A DNA stretch of 55,594 bases from a virus. Below the pieces are notes generated by a model. The model had not been told where the DNA came from, searched no databases, and saw nothing but the letters and a program-made list of their open reading frames with translations. Both the position numbers and the translations under genes were made by a program. Each line of letters opens with the position of its first letter. Position 1 is the first letter of the stretch. Positions 40,203-47,612 of this stretch are shown here, piece after piece. The stretch is taken from positions 1 through 55,594 of IMG/VR virus record IMGVR_UViG_3300007770_000016. One strand, written 5' to 3'.

Positions 40203-40598
40203 CTACACCTTCTTTGATTTCTTTCGTAGTAGTTGTATTAAACATCCAATTACCTGAACGCTTGGGTCTTTCCATGATTTTTCTATTGCTGTTGAAATAG
40301 CATTTGTACTCTTGTTGTTCAAATGAAGATTCATGTTGTTAACCCATTTAGGTACTTCCTCTAATGCTTCTTTTAGGGTTGAAATGGTTAGAGGGTTTAT
40401 ATCGTTGGGTGATTCAAAATCATCGTGTTTGTTAGAGGCTAAAGTTATAACCTCCAATGTTATATCTTTATTAGTGGGGGTTACTTCCATCACTAATACA
40501 TACGATTCTATACGTGTTTGTAGGAGTACTTTACCTGAGGAAAGTATACTTATACTTCCTTCTATTTCACCCTTTTCTAGTTCTTCTATGCAGTTCAT
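40203..40598 (-). CDS. Hypothetical protein (131 aa)
   Basis: The start at 40598 (MNCIEELEKGEIEG) is chosen because AAAGGAA lies just upstream and it overlaps the preceding 33-aa gene's stop (ATGA). Beta strands (SISILSSGKVLLQ; SYVLVMEVT) are followed by helices and a basic end. No motif recognised. Confidence 0.5.
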   Translation of the reverse strand: MNCIEELEKGEIEGSISILSSGKVLLQTRIESYVLVMEVTPTNKDITLEVITLASNKHDDFESPNDINPLTISTLKEALEEVPKWVNNMNLHLNNKSTNAISTAIEKSWKDPSVQVIGCLIQLLRKKSKKV

Positions 40599-40696
40599 TG
40601 CTTTTTTCCTTTCTTGTAGTGTGGTCGTGATGATCCTAAATCTGGATCTTTGAGTGTAGCCCACAACGATTTGATTGCTTTAATGATTGTTTTCAT
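40595..40696 (-). CDS. 33-aa basic peptide
   Basis: MKTIIKAIKSLWATLKDPDL followed by a Ser/Arg/His/Lys-rich end. AAAGG lies 8 nt before the ATG. It overlaps the upstream gene by 17 nt and couples to the next by ATGA, so it fills a gap that would otherwise be empty. The N-terminal half is an amphipathic helix. Role unknown. Confidence 0.45.
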   Translation of the reverse strand: MKTIIKAIKSLWATLKDPDLGSSRPHYKKGKKQ

Positions 40697-40826
40697 TGTT
40701 TATGCCTTTCAATAATGAATAGTATTTGTGATAGTCATGCATTGCTTGGGTTCTACTCGTTGAAATCCATGCTCTTCGAGCGAACCTCATTTGTATCCAA
40801 TAGTAGATCTTCTTTATGAGTTTCAT
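40680..40826 (-). CDS. 48-aa basic protein
   Basis: The start at 40826 is chosen for AAAGGAGG 6 nt upstream; an open frame reaches back to 40889 but lacks an SD. The protein begins MKLIKKIYYWIQMRFARRAW, an amphipathic aromatic/basic helix, and ends in a polar segment. Together with the following 33-aa peptide it forms a pair of small basic helices. Function unknown. Confidence 0.5.
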   Translation of the reverse strand: MKLIKKIYYWIQMRFARRAWISTSRTQAMHDYHKYYSLLKGINNENNH

Positions 40827-41058
40827 TGTTGTCCTCCTTTGGACTTGGTTTGGGGTTGATGTTAACTGATTGATTCTTAATGAATTCATAAGAAATTGTA
40901 CTGTTTAATGTGTAAATATACAATTTCTAGTGATCAGCCATTGCGTATCAACAGTCAAAAAAATATCCACATCCACTGCCGACTATACGACAGTGAATGT
41001 AGATTATTACGTTAGGTATCCACTAGTTGTAAGCCTTTGCTTGCGTGGATTTAACACC
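40827..41058. other. Non-coding gap with inverted repeats
   Basis: No gene seen. AGAAATTGTA (40891-40900) and TACAATTTCT (40919-40928) form a 10-bp inverted repeat with an 18-nt loop, which could be an operator or promoter-linked hairpin (reverse-strand TTGTATATT inside). On the reverse strand CACTGTCG and CGGCAGTG (about 40976-40997) form an 8-bp stem. A T7 run (40966-40972) lies about 11 nt further on, a possible weak terminator for the 148-aa gene. Confidence 0.5.
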
Positions 41059-41505
41059 TTACGATTTTGGAATGCCACCGGTTGTTGTTCCTGCACTGCT
41101 AGTTGCCTTTCTAGGAGGAATTTCTTCAAGACCTTGCATTTTGGCTACTTCACGACAAAGTTGGTCACCGTTTACGAAGTACATAACTTGCATCATGCCA
41201 CCATCAGTTACTGGACGATAACCAAATGCTTTTTTATCTACGCCATTTTTATCTTTGTAAGCACCTACTTGTGTGCCTGTGCTCCATAGTGATAAACTAC
41301 CTTGTTCACCAACGGGCTTTGTAGCATCCCATTGGCACTGCATATCACGAAAATCAAGAAGGCTATGTTCACCAATCTGAACACCTTTACCTGTGAGTTT
41401 CGTAATTAATGCTGAAGAACCACTGTTTGCTTGGGCTTCTTTTCGAGCTTCGGCACTTACTTCGACTGTTGCATTCCCTGCAACTGGGGTTGTATCTTTA
41501 CTCAT
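41059..41505 (-). CDS. Hypothetical protein, possibly DNA-associated (148 aa)
   Basis: The N-terminus is disordered-looking and Ala/Ser-rich, a beta-rich core follows (about 50-125, VQIGEHSLLDFRDMQCQWD; SLSLWSTGTQVGAYKDK), and the C-terminus is Ser/Thr/Gly-rich and flexible. AGGAG precedes the ATG. It stands alone between two non-coding gaps, so it is probably expressed strongly or independently. A beta core with a flexible tail could suit an SSB or similar, but no family is recognised. Confidence 0.5.
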   Translation of the reverse strand: MSKDTTPVAGNATVEVSAEARKEAQANSGSSALITKLTGKGVQIGEHSLLDFRDMQCQWDATKPVGEQGSLSLWSTGTQVGAYKDKNGVDKKAFGYRPVTDGGMMQVMYFVNGDQLCREVAKMQGLEEIPPRKATSSAGTTTGGIPKS

Positions 41506-42279
41506 TTTGTTTTACTCCTATGTAAATGTTAATATTGAGTATTGTAATTTGATAACGAATTCAAAAAACGAAAAAGAATACACCCAACAACGATGTTTGC
41601 GGAAGCCGCGGTCAAGATTGAACCACCTTCACAAAACACGCGAGTCCGCGAGCGTAGTATGGTGGTTCGCGGGAACCGCCTTTTAACCGAACCAGTAAGG
41701 ACAATGGCCGCGAAGTCCGAACGGTTCGGCTTAAAAGTTGACCGCCTGTATGGCTTCCGCAGTTGAGCCTCTGTGTTGTTCGTGTCTTTCGTATAGTTTC
41801 CATTGTTCTTTAGTTGTCCAGTTTTGTAGCCCGTTCTGCCCGTGTTGTCCCCGCACGTACACCCGTGCCGAGTCGGTGTGTGTACAGCCCTCCAAGTTTA
41901 AAATCGGGGTACCCCCATCGCCCCCTGTGCCGATTCCCAATATGGTGAAGAAACACCGATCCTGTCTAGGAATTTTTCGGTTATATACTTTACAAAACCC
42001 TAACAAGTACGTCCAATAACTATTCCGATCCAGTCTTGTACCGGGTATGTACCGGATGGATTTTTTTAAAAGGGCCCTTTTTACCTCTTTAAACCCCTCT
42101 TGAACCGCATGAACCGGGTGATCCAGGTATTTCTTAAAACTTAAAGTGTAAGGATCTATATATAAAGAGTTTTGGAAAATACCCGGATCATGCGGTACAC
42201 CCGGATCAAACCCCAATTCTAGCCTAAAAAGGCGGTTTCACCTAATTCACAAACTGGATCACTACCCGGTTCACCCGGT
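41506..42279. other. GC-rich, repeat-rich region: candidate replication origin
   Basis: This 774-bp stretch is clearly richer in G+C than its surroundings. The word ACCCGG(A/T)TCA occurs at 42181-42190, 42199-42208, 42264-42273 and 42273-42282, and inverted at 42110-42119, with a variant at 42037-42046, an iteron-like cluster. Inverted repeats include GAACCACC/GGTGGTTC (41620-41627, 41661-41668), GGTTC/GAACC (41664-41677) and the near-palindrome CCGAACGGTTCGG (41717-41729). It lies just downstream of the SF3 helicase and a small gene. The only long frame inside it is weak. Confidence 0.5.
41731..42216 (-). CDS. Doubtful 161-aa frame within the candidate origin
   Basis: An open frame with only a TTG start, no SD and no Met after the first residue; the N-terminal DPGVPHDPGI is simply the translation of the ACCCGGATCA repeats. 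The C-terminal part (YERHEQHRGSTAEAIQAV) looks more protein-like. It may be a decayed gene or chance. Without it, the region from 41506 to 42279 is empty. Confidence 0.25.
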   Translation of the reverse strand: MGFDPGVPHDPGIFQNSLYIDPYTLSFKKYLDHPVHAVQEGFKEVKRALLKKSIRYIPGTRLDRNSYWTYLLGFCKVYNRKIPRQDRCFFTILGIGTGGDGGTPILNLEGCTHTDSARVYVRGQHGQNGLQNWTTKEQWKLYERHEQHRGSTAEAIQAVNF

Positions 42280-42546
42280 TCACCCACCCAAGCTCTTAGG
42301 TTTTGGTATCTCAAGTACTTCTTTAGTCTCTAAGCAATACAAAACAAACCCAAAATCTTTTTTCCAAACATCCCATATCAAACCATCCTCATCTACCAAC
42401 TCATCACCATCTCGGTATTTAATTCGTAAGTGAGCCCACAACTCAGCGGGGTCCGCGTCTCTAGGAGAATGTAGATCTTTATCCATAAGCAATATATTCG
42501 ATATTCTAGTCCTACAACTAAATAAGACATCCATTGGTACTTCCAT
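42280..42546 (-). CDS. Hypothetical protein next to the helicase (88 aa)
   Basis: The start at 42546 is chosen, with AGAAGGAG upstream. The protein reads MEVPMDVLFSCRTRISNILL, then an acidic middle (KYRDGDELVDEDGLIWDVWK) and a Lys/Pro end. It lies 18 nt downstream of the helicase gene and may be a helicase partner. No family recognised. Confidence 0.5.
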   Translation of the reverse strand: MEVPMDVLFSCRTRISNILLMDKDLHSPRDADPAELWAHLRIKYRDGDELVDEDGLIWDVWKKDFGFVLYCLETKEVLEIPKPKSLGG

Positions 42547-42564
42547 TATCAACTCCTTCTGTGT

Positions 42565-43971
42565 TTAACACAAGTCTTCAAACTTTTTACGTAGGCTTAA
42601 ACCTTTTAAGCCCCTCTTACCCCCATGCGGTCTGTGTCTATTTACGGTCCAACTACTTTGCATCTCTATCTTTATCGACAATTGATTCCTTGCGACATGA
42701 ACATTCTTAATCGAATTCGATTTTAACCAGTCTTTCCATTGCATCCACAACAAATCCGTAGCAACAAACCCCCCCTCACTTCTTATAAACCTCTCCTCTA
42801 AAAAATGATCGAACGGATTATTCTGAAGATGATACATCTGCACCGCATCTTCAGATTGTGACAACATAGGGAACCTTCCCCCTACTCCACCTTCTAAATC
42901 AATAGCCCCTTCTACCGCCCACGCTGCGATCCCCTCCAACTCTCCAATCAACGTATCAATCAAATATGGATCTTCCTTCCCCTCAAAACTAACATTAAAT
43001 GGTAACACTAACATCTTAGATGACAGTCCCCTACCCTTATTAGGCAACTGCGGAATCTCATTAGCCTGAACAATCGGTGCAGCATTCAACACGACATTTC
43101 TCATCTGTCTCTTATATTTCACATTAACAGTAACGGGGTCCTGACCAATAATGTTCTTTAACACCCGTGTAGCCTTCTCACCCTCCCTCCCATTCAACTC
43201 ACTAACCTCACTAACACAAAGCACCCTAGAATGCTCCAACCCATCCAACCCAAAACTATCACTTAAATCATCGAGACTAGTATTCATAAACCCATCACCC
43301 CCCAACAATCTCTGCAACACCTTCCCAATAGTGCCCTTACCACTCCTAACCTTCCCATACATAAGTAACCATCTAGCATGTCTCCTATGGTTCATCAAAC
43401 AATAACCCATCCATCTCATCAACAACATACTCCACTCCGGATCGTTGTCCCCCCACTCTTCTAAGCACTTCATCCATCTCGGGCACTCAGCACCCGGATT
43501 ATAGCTTACAGGCAATATTACCGGATCAAACCAATCTTCCGTTCTCTCCATAACTTCACCCGTCTTCGCATCCACAAGTTTATCTTGAAACGCAATTACA
43601 CTTCCCGCATCCTTTCCCGGATTATCCAACCACAACGGTATATTAGAGTGGGGGATTCTTACCCTCGCTGCTAAACCTCTCACGATATTATCTATCTTTT
43701 GTTTGTTAGGTGCGACCCTACGAATACGAGGGATGCCGTCTGTGCCCATGTCTTGGTAATGAGCATCTTCAAGTTCTTTCCAACAAAGATCTTCTACCCA
43801 CTCCTGATCTCGTCTTTCCCAACGATCCCCGTACCATTGGTAAAAGTCTCCGCGGAAAGCCCATAAACCCGTCTTACCGTTAGGTGTACGAAATACACTT
43901 CTTAAAAGTGCGTCTGCTATCTTCATGGGTTCTACGGAAGTTAGTGGTTGGTCTTGAGTTCCAACTGTCAT
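42565..43971 (-). CDS. D5-like superfamily-3 replicative helicase (468 aa)
   Basis: The N-terminal half resembles the D5_N region of phage/plasmid P4-type primase-helicases (WAFRGDFYQWYGDRW; IAFQDKLVDAKTGE; PVSYNPGAECPRW). Walker A is GKVRSGKGT (206-214), Walker B VLCVSEVSE (250-258), and a sensor motif NAAPIVQANEIP follows (296-307), the set of SF3 helicases. They unwind DNA as hexamers at the origin. The primase domain usually fused in front is absent, so priming must come from another protein or the host. It is the first gene of the reverse arm, with AAAGGA before the ATG. Confidence 0.85.
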   Translation of the reverse strand: MTVGTQDQPLTSVEPMKIADALLRSVFRTPNGKTGLWAFRGDFYQWYGDRWERRDQEWVEDLCWKELEDAHYQDMGTDGIPRIRRVAPNKQKIDNIVRGLAARVRIPHSNIPLWLDNPGKDAGSVIAFQDKLVDAKTGEVMERTEDWFDPVILPVSYNPGAECPRWMKCLEEWGDNDPEWSMLLMRWMGYCLMNHRRHARWLLMYGKVRSGKGTIGKVLQRLLGGDGFMNTSLDDLSDSFGLDGLEHSRVLCVSEVSELNGREGEKATRVLKNIIGQDPVTVNVKYKRQMRNVVLNAAPIVQANEIPQLPNKGRGLSSKMLVLPFNVSFEGKEDPYLIDTLIGELEGIAAWAVEGAIDLEGGVGGRFPMLSQSEDAVQMYHLQNNPFDHFLEERFIRSEGGFVATDLLWMQWKDWLKSNSIKNVHVARNQLSIKIEMQSSWTVNRHRPHGGKRGLKGLSLRKKFEDLC

Positions 43972-44061
43972 TGGTGTATCCTTTACATAAGTGACTAATC
44001 AAAAACCCCCAACTATTCAGTTTCGGTTTCGATTTGAAGATTCAATAAAGGATTTACTGTA
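43972..44061. promoter_or_regulatory. Divergent intergenic region between the arms
   Basis: Ninety bases separate the start of the reverse arm (43971) from that of the forward arm (44062), so both arm promoters should lie here. SD sequences are seen on both sides (AAAGGA). No strong TATAAT/TTGACA pair is apparent, which leaves room for a phage-specific or activator-dependent promoter. Confidence 0.6.
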
Positions 44062-46137
44062 ATGATAACCCCCAGCCCTCAAAATGATACCACAAATATG
44101 AATTCTATGCCGAACGTTTTTGACTTTACAAAGCAAACATTTTCGAATGCTTCTGATGGAGTGAAATCTGCCATTGCCAGAAAACAAGTTTCGGAATCCC
44201 ACAACAGGGTACGTAACATGACAGCACAAACTTACGAGAGCAACACTCCGGCACCAACCCAACCTACATGGAGACCCGAAGCACCAGAGTCTAGTCCTGC
44301 GGGTTGGGTAACAGGAATCGGATCAGCTTTGGGTGGTGGGTATATGGGTTACCGTGTGGTCAAAAATTTAATAGACAAATCAAATATGTCACCACAGGAA
44401 AAGGAAGCAGCTAAAAAAGCAGTCGAAAAAAGACGAGCAGCATACGATGCGGAAAAAGCAGCAAAGAAGAAAGCAGGGAGAAATTGGTTAGGTGGTGCGG
44501 GAACTGGTCGGGCGAGGGATTGGAGACCTTGGCCACAACAACAACCGGTGAATACAGCAAGTGACACAGTAAGTCGACAAGCGGATTATGAAGCAAGAAT
44601 CACGGCACAAGAAGCTCAAGTAGCAGCCAATGAAAAAGGACTGCCCGATGTAGATTTAAAGCCTACTCCTGTCCAACGGCCCATAGACGATCTGCCTCTG
44701 GAGGTACAAAGGACAATTAACAGAGAGGTTCGTGAGAGAATTATAGCCTATAGAAGGGCTACAAATCAAAAGGAAGCACCCGGTACAATAGAAAAACTAA
44801 GAGAACAAATAACCAATAAATACCTTAAAGCATTTGAGTTGGATCCTAACTCAATGCATAAAACCATTGTTATGGAACACAATAGAATGACCCCTCACGA
44901 ATTTGCAGATTTCATTGTCAGGAAAAAGTGGGGATCTGCTGCTGTAAACAACCCCAAAGACCCTAAAGAGTATTTCAAAATTATGCAGGATTTAGTTGCT
45001 CAAATCGAAGGCCGTAGAGCCGAGGTAGCTAAATCTAAAAATGCAGCGGGTGAGAGGGCAAAATTAGGCGTAGAAATGTCGGATTGGTTAGATGCTCAGG
45101 ATTATCTTCTAGAGTCAGAAGAGGTAGTAAAGAAACGCACACTAGGAAGAGAGGGATTGGCTTCTGAGAAAACTGTCGGGATTAATAAAGAAGCCCCTAA
45201 ATGGAGAGTGGGTGCTGGTGGTCAAACTGAATACCTACTAGAGTCGATTAAACCGGGAGACCCTCCTGAATGGGCGAGGTTTGAAGATTTACATATCACT
45301 GATAAGAGGAATATGATTAAAGGGAAATATGGAGATTATCCTGAGTATACGGCTCGAGCCCACAAAGACCTAAATCGTATATGGGCAGACATGAATGCTT
45401 CATTCTCAGACAGCAAACTACCCGAACAGAGAATTATGCTTGAGAATATAGGATACGAAGGGAAGGTAAATTCTAATGCTGCTGCTGTCGAAGCTTGGGA
45501 AGCTGAACATAAAAAACTTAAGAAACAAATGCGTACAGCCGAAGCTAACTATAAAAACAGAACGGGGAAAGATCTCCGAATGGGCACGATCCGAATGGGC
45601 ACGATGGGCGGGGGTATGTCAGACGCAGATATTGCTATGGTTAAAGATTTCTTTGGGGTAAAAACTAACGCGGAGGCACTATCAAAAATCCGAGCAGGTG
45701 TAAACGCAAATCCCGCAGCGGGTATAGGGGGATTCCTGGTAACCTTGGGTGGTCTACAACAAAGGATGGAGGATACGGGTGCTAAGTGGAGCGACATTGC
45801 AAGCTCTGAAGCTTGGGGAAACGAAAATCTAGGCTCGTTCTTAGGAGAAGAAGCAGCCCACGTGGGGAACGCTTTAATCGGTGGTACAGAAAACTACAAT
45901 CTTGACAACCTAATAGGACTCGGTGATCTGGGCACACTCCGAAATCTACCCGGCGAAATTTACAGCGGTCTTGGTGACATAGCAAACCTCGCCCTTAAAC
46001 CTCTTGGGATGGGTCGTGCAGGAATGAAACCATACGACAAGAGAACAGACCCTGCTGGTATGGGACCAGAATTTTATGACAAACTCCAAGCTGATAGAGA
46101 AGCCATGAAAAAAGGGTACAAATGGAACACGAAATAA
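44062..46137 (+). CDS. Large hypothetical protein at the head of the virion arm (691 aa)
   Basis: Disordered N-terminus, a Gly-rich membrane-like segment (AGWVTGIGSALGGGYMGYRV, about 80-99), a Lys/Ala-rich helix (KEAAKKAVEKRRAAYDAEKA), then long helical charged regions. A late Gly-rich part encodes an RMGT(I/M) doublet from a 15-bp tandem repeat at about 45577-45606. No enzymatic motif. It may be a virion or ejection protein placed upstream of the packaging genes; this is inferred only from composition and strand. AAAGGA precedes the ATG. The end overlaps the next gene by 16 nt. Confidence 0.5.
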   Translation: MITPSPQNDTTNMNSMPNVFDFTKQTFSNASDGVKSAIARKQVSESHNRVRNMTAQTYESNTPAPTQPTWRPEAPESSPAGWVTGIGSALGGGYMGYRVVKNLIDKSNMSPQEKEAAKKAVEKRRAAYDAEKAAKKKAGRNWLGGAGTGRARDWRPWPQQQPVNTASDTVSRQADYEARITAQEAQVAANEKGLPDVDLKPTPVQRPIDDLPLEVQRTINREVRERIIAYRRATNQKEAPGTIEKLREQITNKYLKAFELDPNSMHKTIVMEHNRMTPHEFADFIVRKKWGSAAVNNPKDPKEYFKIMQDLVAQIEGRRAEVAKSKNAAGERAKLGVEMSDWLDAQDYLLESEEVVKKRTLGREGLASEKTVGINKEAPKWRVGAGGQTEYLLESIKPGDPPEWARFEDLHITDKRNMIKGKYGDYPEYTARAHKDLNRIWADMNASFSDSKLPEQRIMLENIGYEGKVNSNAAAVEAWEAEHKKLKKQMRTAEANYKNRTGKDLRMGTIRMGTMGGGMSDADIAMVKDFFGVKTNAEALSKIRAGVNANPAAGIGGFLVTLGGLQQRMEDTGAKWSDIASSEAWGNENLGSFLGEEAAHVGNALIGGTENYNLDNLIGLGDLGTLRNLPGEIYSGLGDIANLALKPLGMGRAGMKPYDKRTDPAGMGPEFYDKLQADREAMKKGYKWNTK

Positions 46138-46349
46138 ATTTTAAATCTCTAAACCGAGTTGAAACCGAAGAGGACTTTAAGGGTTGGTTAAATCAATTTT
46201 CTACCGGAGATAAACCACTATTTCCCGGTTCAAAGGTCCCATCACCGGGTTGGGGATATCGTAGTCCACAGGAGCAGGAAAAAATTCGGCGAGAAAGGGA
46301 TGAGTCTATGACATACGAAGAACAATGGAACAAGATATATGGGAACTGA
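46122..46349 (+). CDS. Small hypothetical protein (75 aa)
   Basis: A short charged protein with an aromatic/Gly centre (FPGSKVPSPGWGYRS) and an Arg/Glu-rich helix. AAGGG precedes the ATG; it overlaps neighbours on both sides by about 11-16 nt. No family recognised. Confidence 0.5.
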   Translation: MEHEINFKSLNRVETEEDFKGWLNQFSTGDKPLFPGSKVPSPGWGYRSPQEQEKIRRERDESMTYEEQWNKIYGN

Positions 46350-46911
46350 ACAATTTTACATAGGGTTTGGATCGGGAATTAAACTTCTCTCGGAAGATTG
46401 GTACATCAAAGAGTTCGGAACAGAAATAACAAAGAAATCTTTCCGGTCATTCTGTAGAGCATTAGGAGTCCCGTTAATAGAAATTGGTAAAACTACCTTT
46501 ATCGAAATGCACTCATTCCAACTTGCACTCAAAGCCATTACTAGAGTGGGGGAATCAGATTTCTATGTATCGGGGTGTCAGTCTATAGCAACGGGTAAAA
46601 AAAGAGCTTCGAAGTTAGATCCTGAATATGTATCTAAAAACCTAGAACCTTTACTTTGTGAGTTAATGGCCTGTAAGGCTATGGGCGGTCTCAACATGAC
46701 AGCAGAAACTAAAACTGCAGCAAGGGTTGCTGCAGAACGAATGGCAAGAGCGGGCATAGCAGAACTTGCGGGAGAATTACAGAAGAAACATAGGAAGAGG
46801 TCAATTCGTATTTTCGGAGATGTGACCGCTAGACCTAATAGTATATTGGATATTTATGAACAAGAAGATAACGAAGAAGACACAGGGAACGATACAGAAA
46901 GTAACGGCTGA
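46339..46911 (+). CDS. Possible HTH DNA-binding protein (190 aa)
   Basis: The N-terminal KKSFRSFCRALGVPLIEIGK (about 32-51) resembles the helix-turn-helix of DNA-binding or excisionase-like proteins. A long Ala/Glu-rich helix follows (AETKTAARVAAERMARAGIA), with an acidic tail. It lies five genes before the large terminase and could be a small-terminase-like or packaging factor, but the family is not certain. GGAA lies before the ATG. It contains one AGTGGGGG copy. Confidence 0.45.
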   Translation: MGTEQFYIGFGSGIKLLSEDWYIKEFGTEITKKSFRSFCRALGVPLIEIGKTTFIEMHSFQLALKAITRVGESDFYVSGCQSIATGKKRASKLDPEYVSKNLEPLLCELMACKAMGGLNMTAETKTAARVAAERMARAGIAELAGELQKKHRKRSIRIFGDVTARPNSILDIYEQEDNEEDTGNDTESNG

Positions 46912-47281
46912 AGAAGTAATAACTTCTTTTTATGGATTAGACGGTGCTGCTGCTGCCATAAAAGCGTCTACCTTTGATATGATGGAGGAGATGAATACCA
47001 TCATCCAACACGTAAGAGATCCCGATCCTAAGGTTAGCCTTTCTGCACTAAAACAATTTAGATCTGTAATGAAAGAAGTTATAGGTGCTAATGGTATGAT
47101 AGGGATCGTACAACAAACGGAGACATCACCCGATTCGAATGTGAGTAGAACAATGTCTTCAACAACACTATTAACAAACCTGAGGAGTCAAAATGACAAA
47201 ATCGAAGACCAAAACCAAACGGAAGCCCACCACCAAATCATCGAAGCCCAAACCCGAAGTAGTAAAGATAAAGGTTCCTAA
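46856..47281 (+). CDS. Hypothetical protein, possible small terminase-like (141 aa)
   Basis: Helical central region (AAAAIKASTFDMMEEMNTII; LKQFRSVMKEVIGANG) with a polar tail. It overlaps the preceding gene by 56 nt and the next by 89 nt. Size and place shortly before the large terminase would fit a small terminase subunit, but no motif proves this. No SD is visible at its ATG, so translation may depend on coupling. Confidence 0.4.
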   Translation: MNKKITKKTQGTIQKVTAEEVITSFYGLDGAAAAIKASTFDMMEEMNTIIQHVRDPDPKVSLSALKQFRSVMKEVIGANGMIGIVQQTETSPDSNVSRTMSSTTLLTNLRSQNDKIEDQNQTEAHHQIIEAQTRSSKDKGS

Positions 47282-47612
47282 ACTAGATAAGACTTCTGAA
47301 AGGGCTGTTCTCACATTAAAATCTTTAGATGTTATGGAGTTCCTACAAATTGCAGCACCTGCTATTAGGGACTTGGGGATTTACAATATAGACGGTTGGG
47401 CGGGAAGTTTCGATTCCTTATATAAAGAAATTTTTAATTCCCTATTTGATAAAGATAGAAATTTATACCCTCACTGGTATCCCGTAGTATTGGAACTTAA
47501 ATCTAATTCTGTTTGTGCTGGGGATCAAAAGATGCTTGCTGCTGCAATTGCTAGGGTTGGTGCAACCTATGCATTTGTAACTATTTCTATGAACAGGAAT
47601 AACACCGAATAA
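47193..47612 (+). CDS. Hypothetical protein with basic N-terminus (139 aa)
   Basis: The first 30 residues are very basic (TKSKTKTKRKPTTKSSKPKP) and should bind DNA; the rest is a folded helical domain with WAGSFDSLYKEIFNSLFDK. GAGGAG lies 6 nt before the ATG, and its stop overlaps the terminase start (TAATG). DNA binding directly before the large terminase makes it another candidate for a packaging partner. Confidence 0.5.
   Translation: MTKSKTKTKRKPTTKSSKPKPEVVKIKVPKLDKTSERAVLTLKSLDVMEFLQIAAPAIRDLGIYNIDGWAGSFDSLYKEIFNSLFDKDRNLYPHWYPVVLELKSNSVCAGDQKMLAAAIARVGATYAFVTISMNRNNTE

Noticed and set aside
41640-41690. GGTTCGCGGGAACC resembling a tRNA T-arm
   Set aside because: The loop is 4 nt rather than 7, and no acceptor or anticodon arms can be drawn; no tRNA was found anywhere in the window.
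41738-42019. Forward Cys-rich 93-aa frame in the candidate origin region
   Set aside because: No SD or promoter; arises from GC-rich repeats. The reverse 161-aa frame there is also doubtful and is listed only at low confidence.
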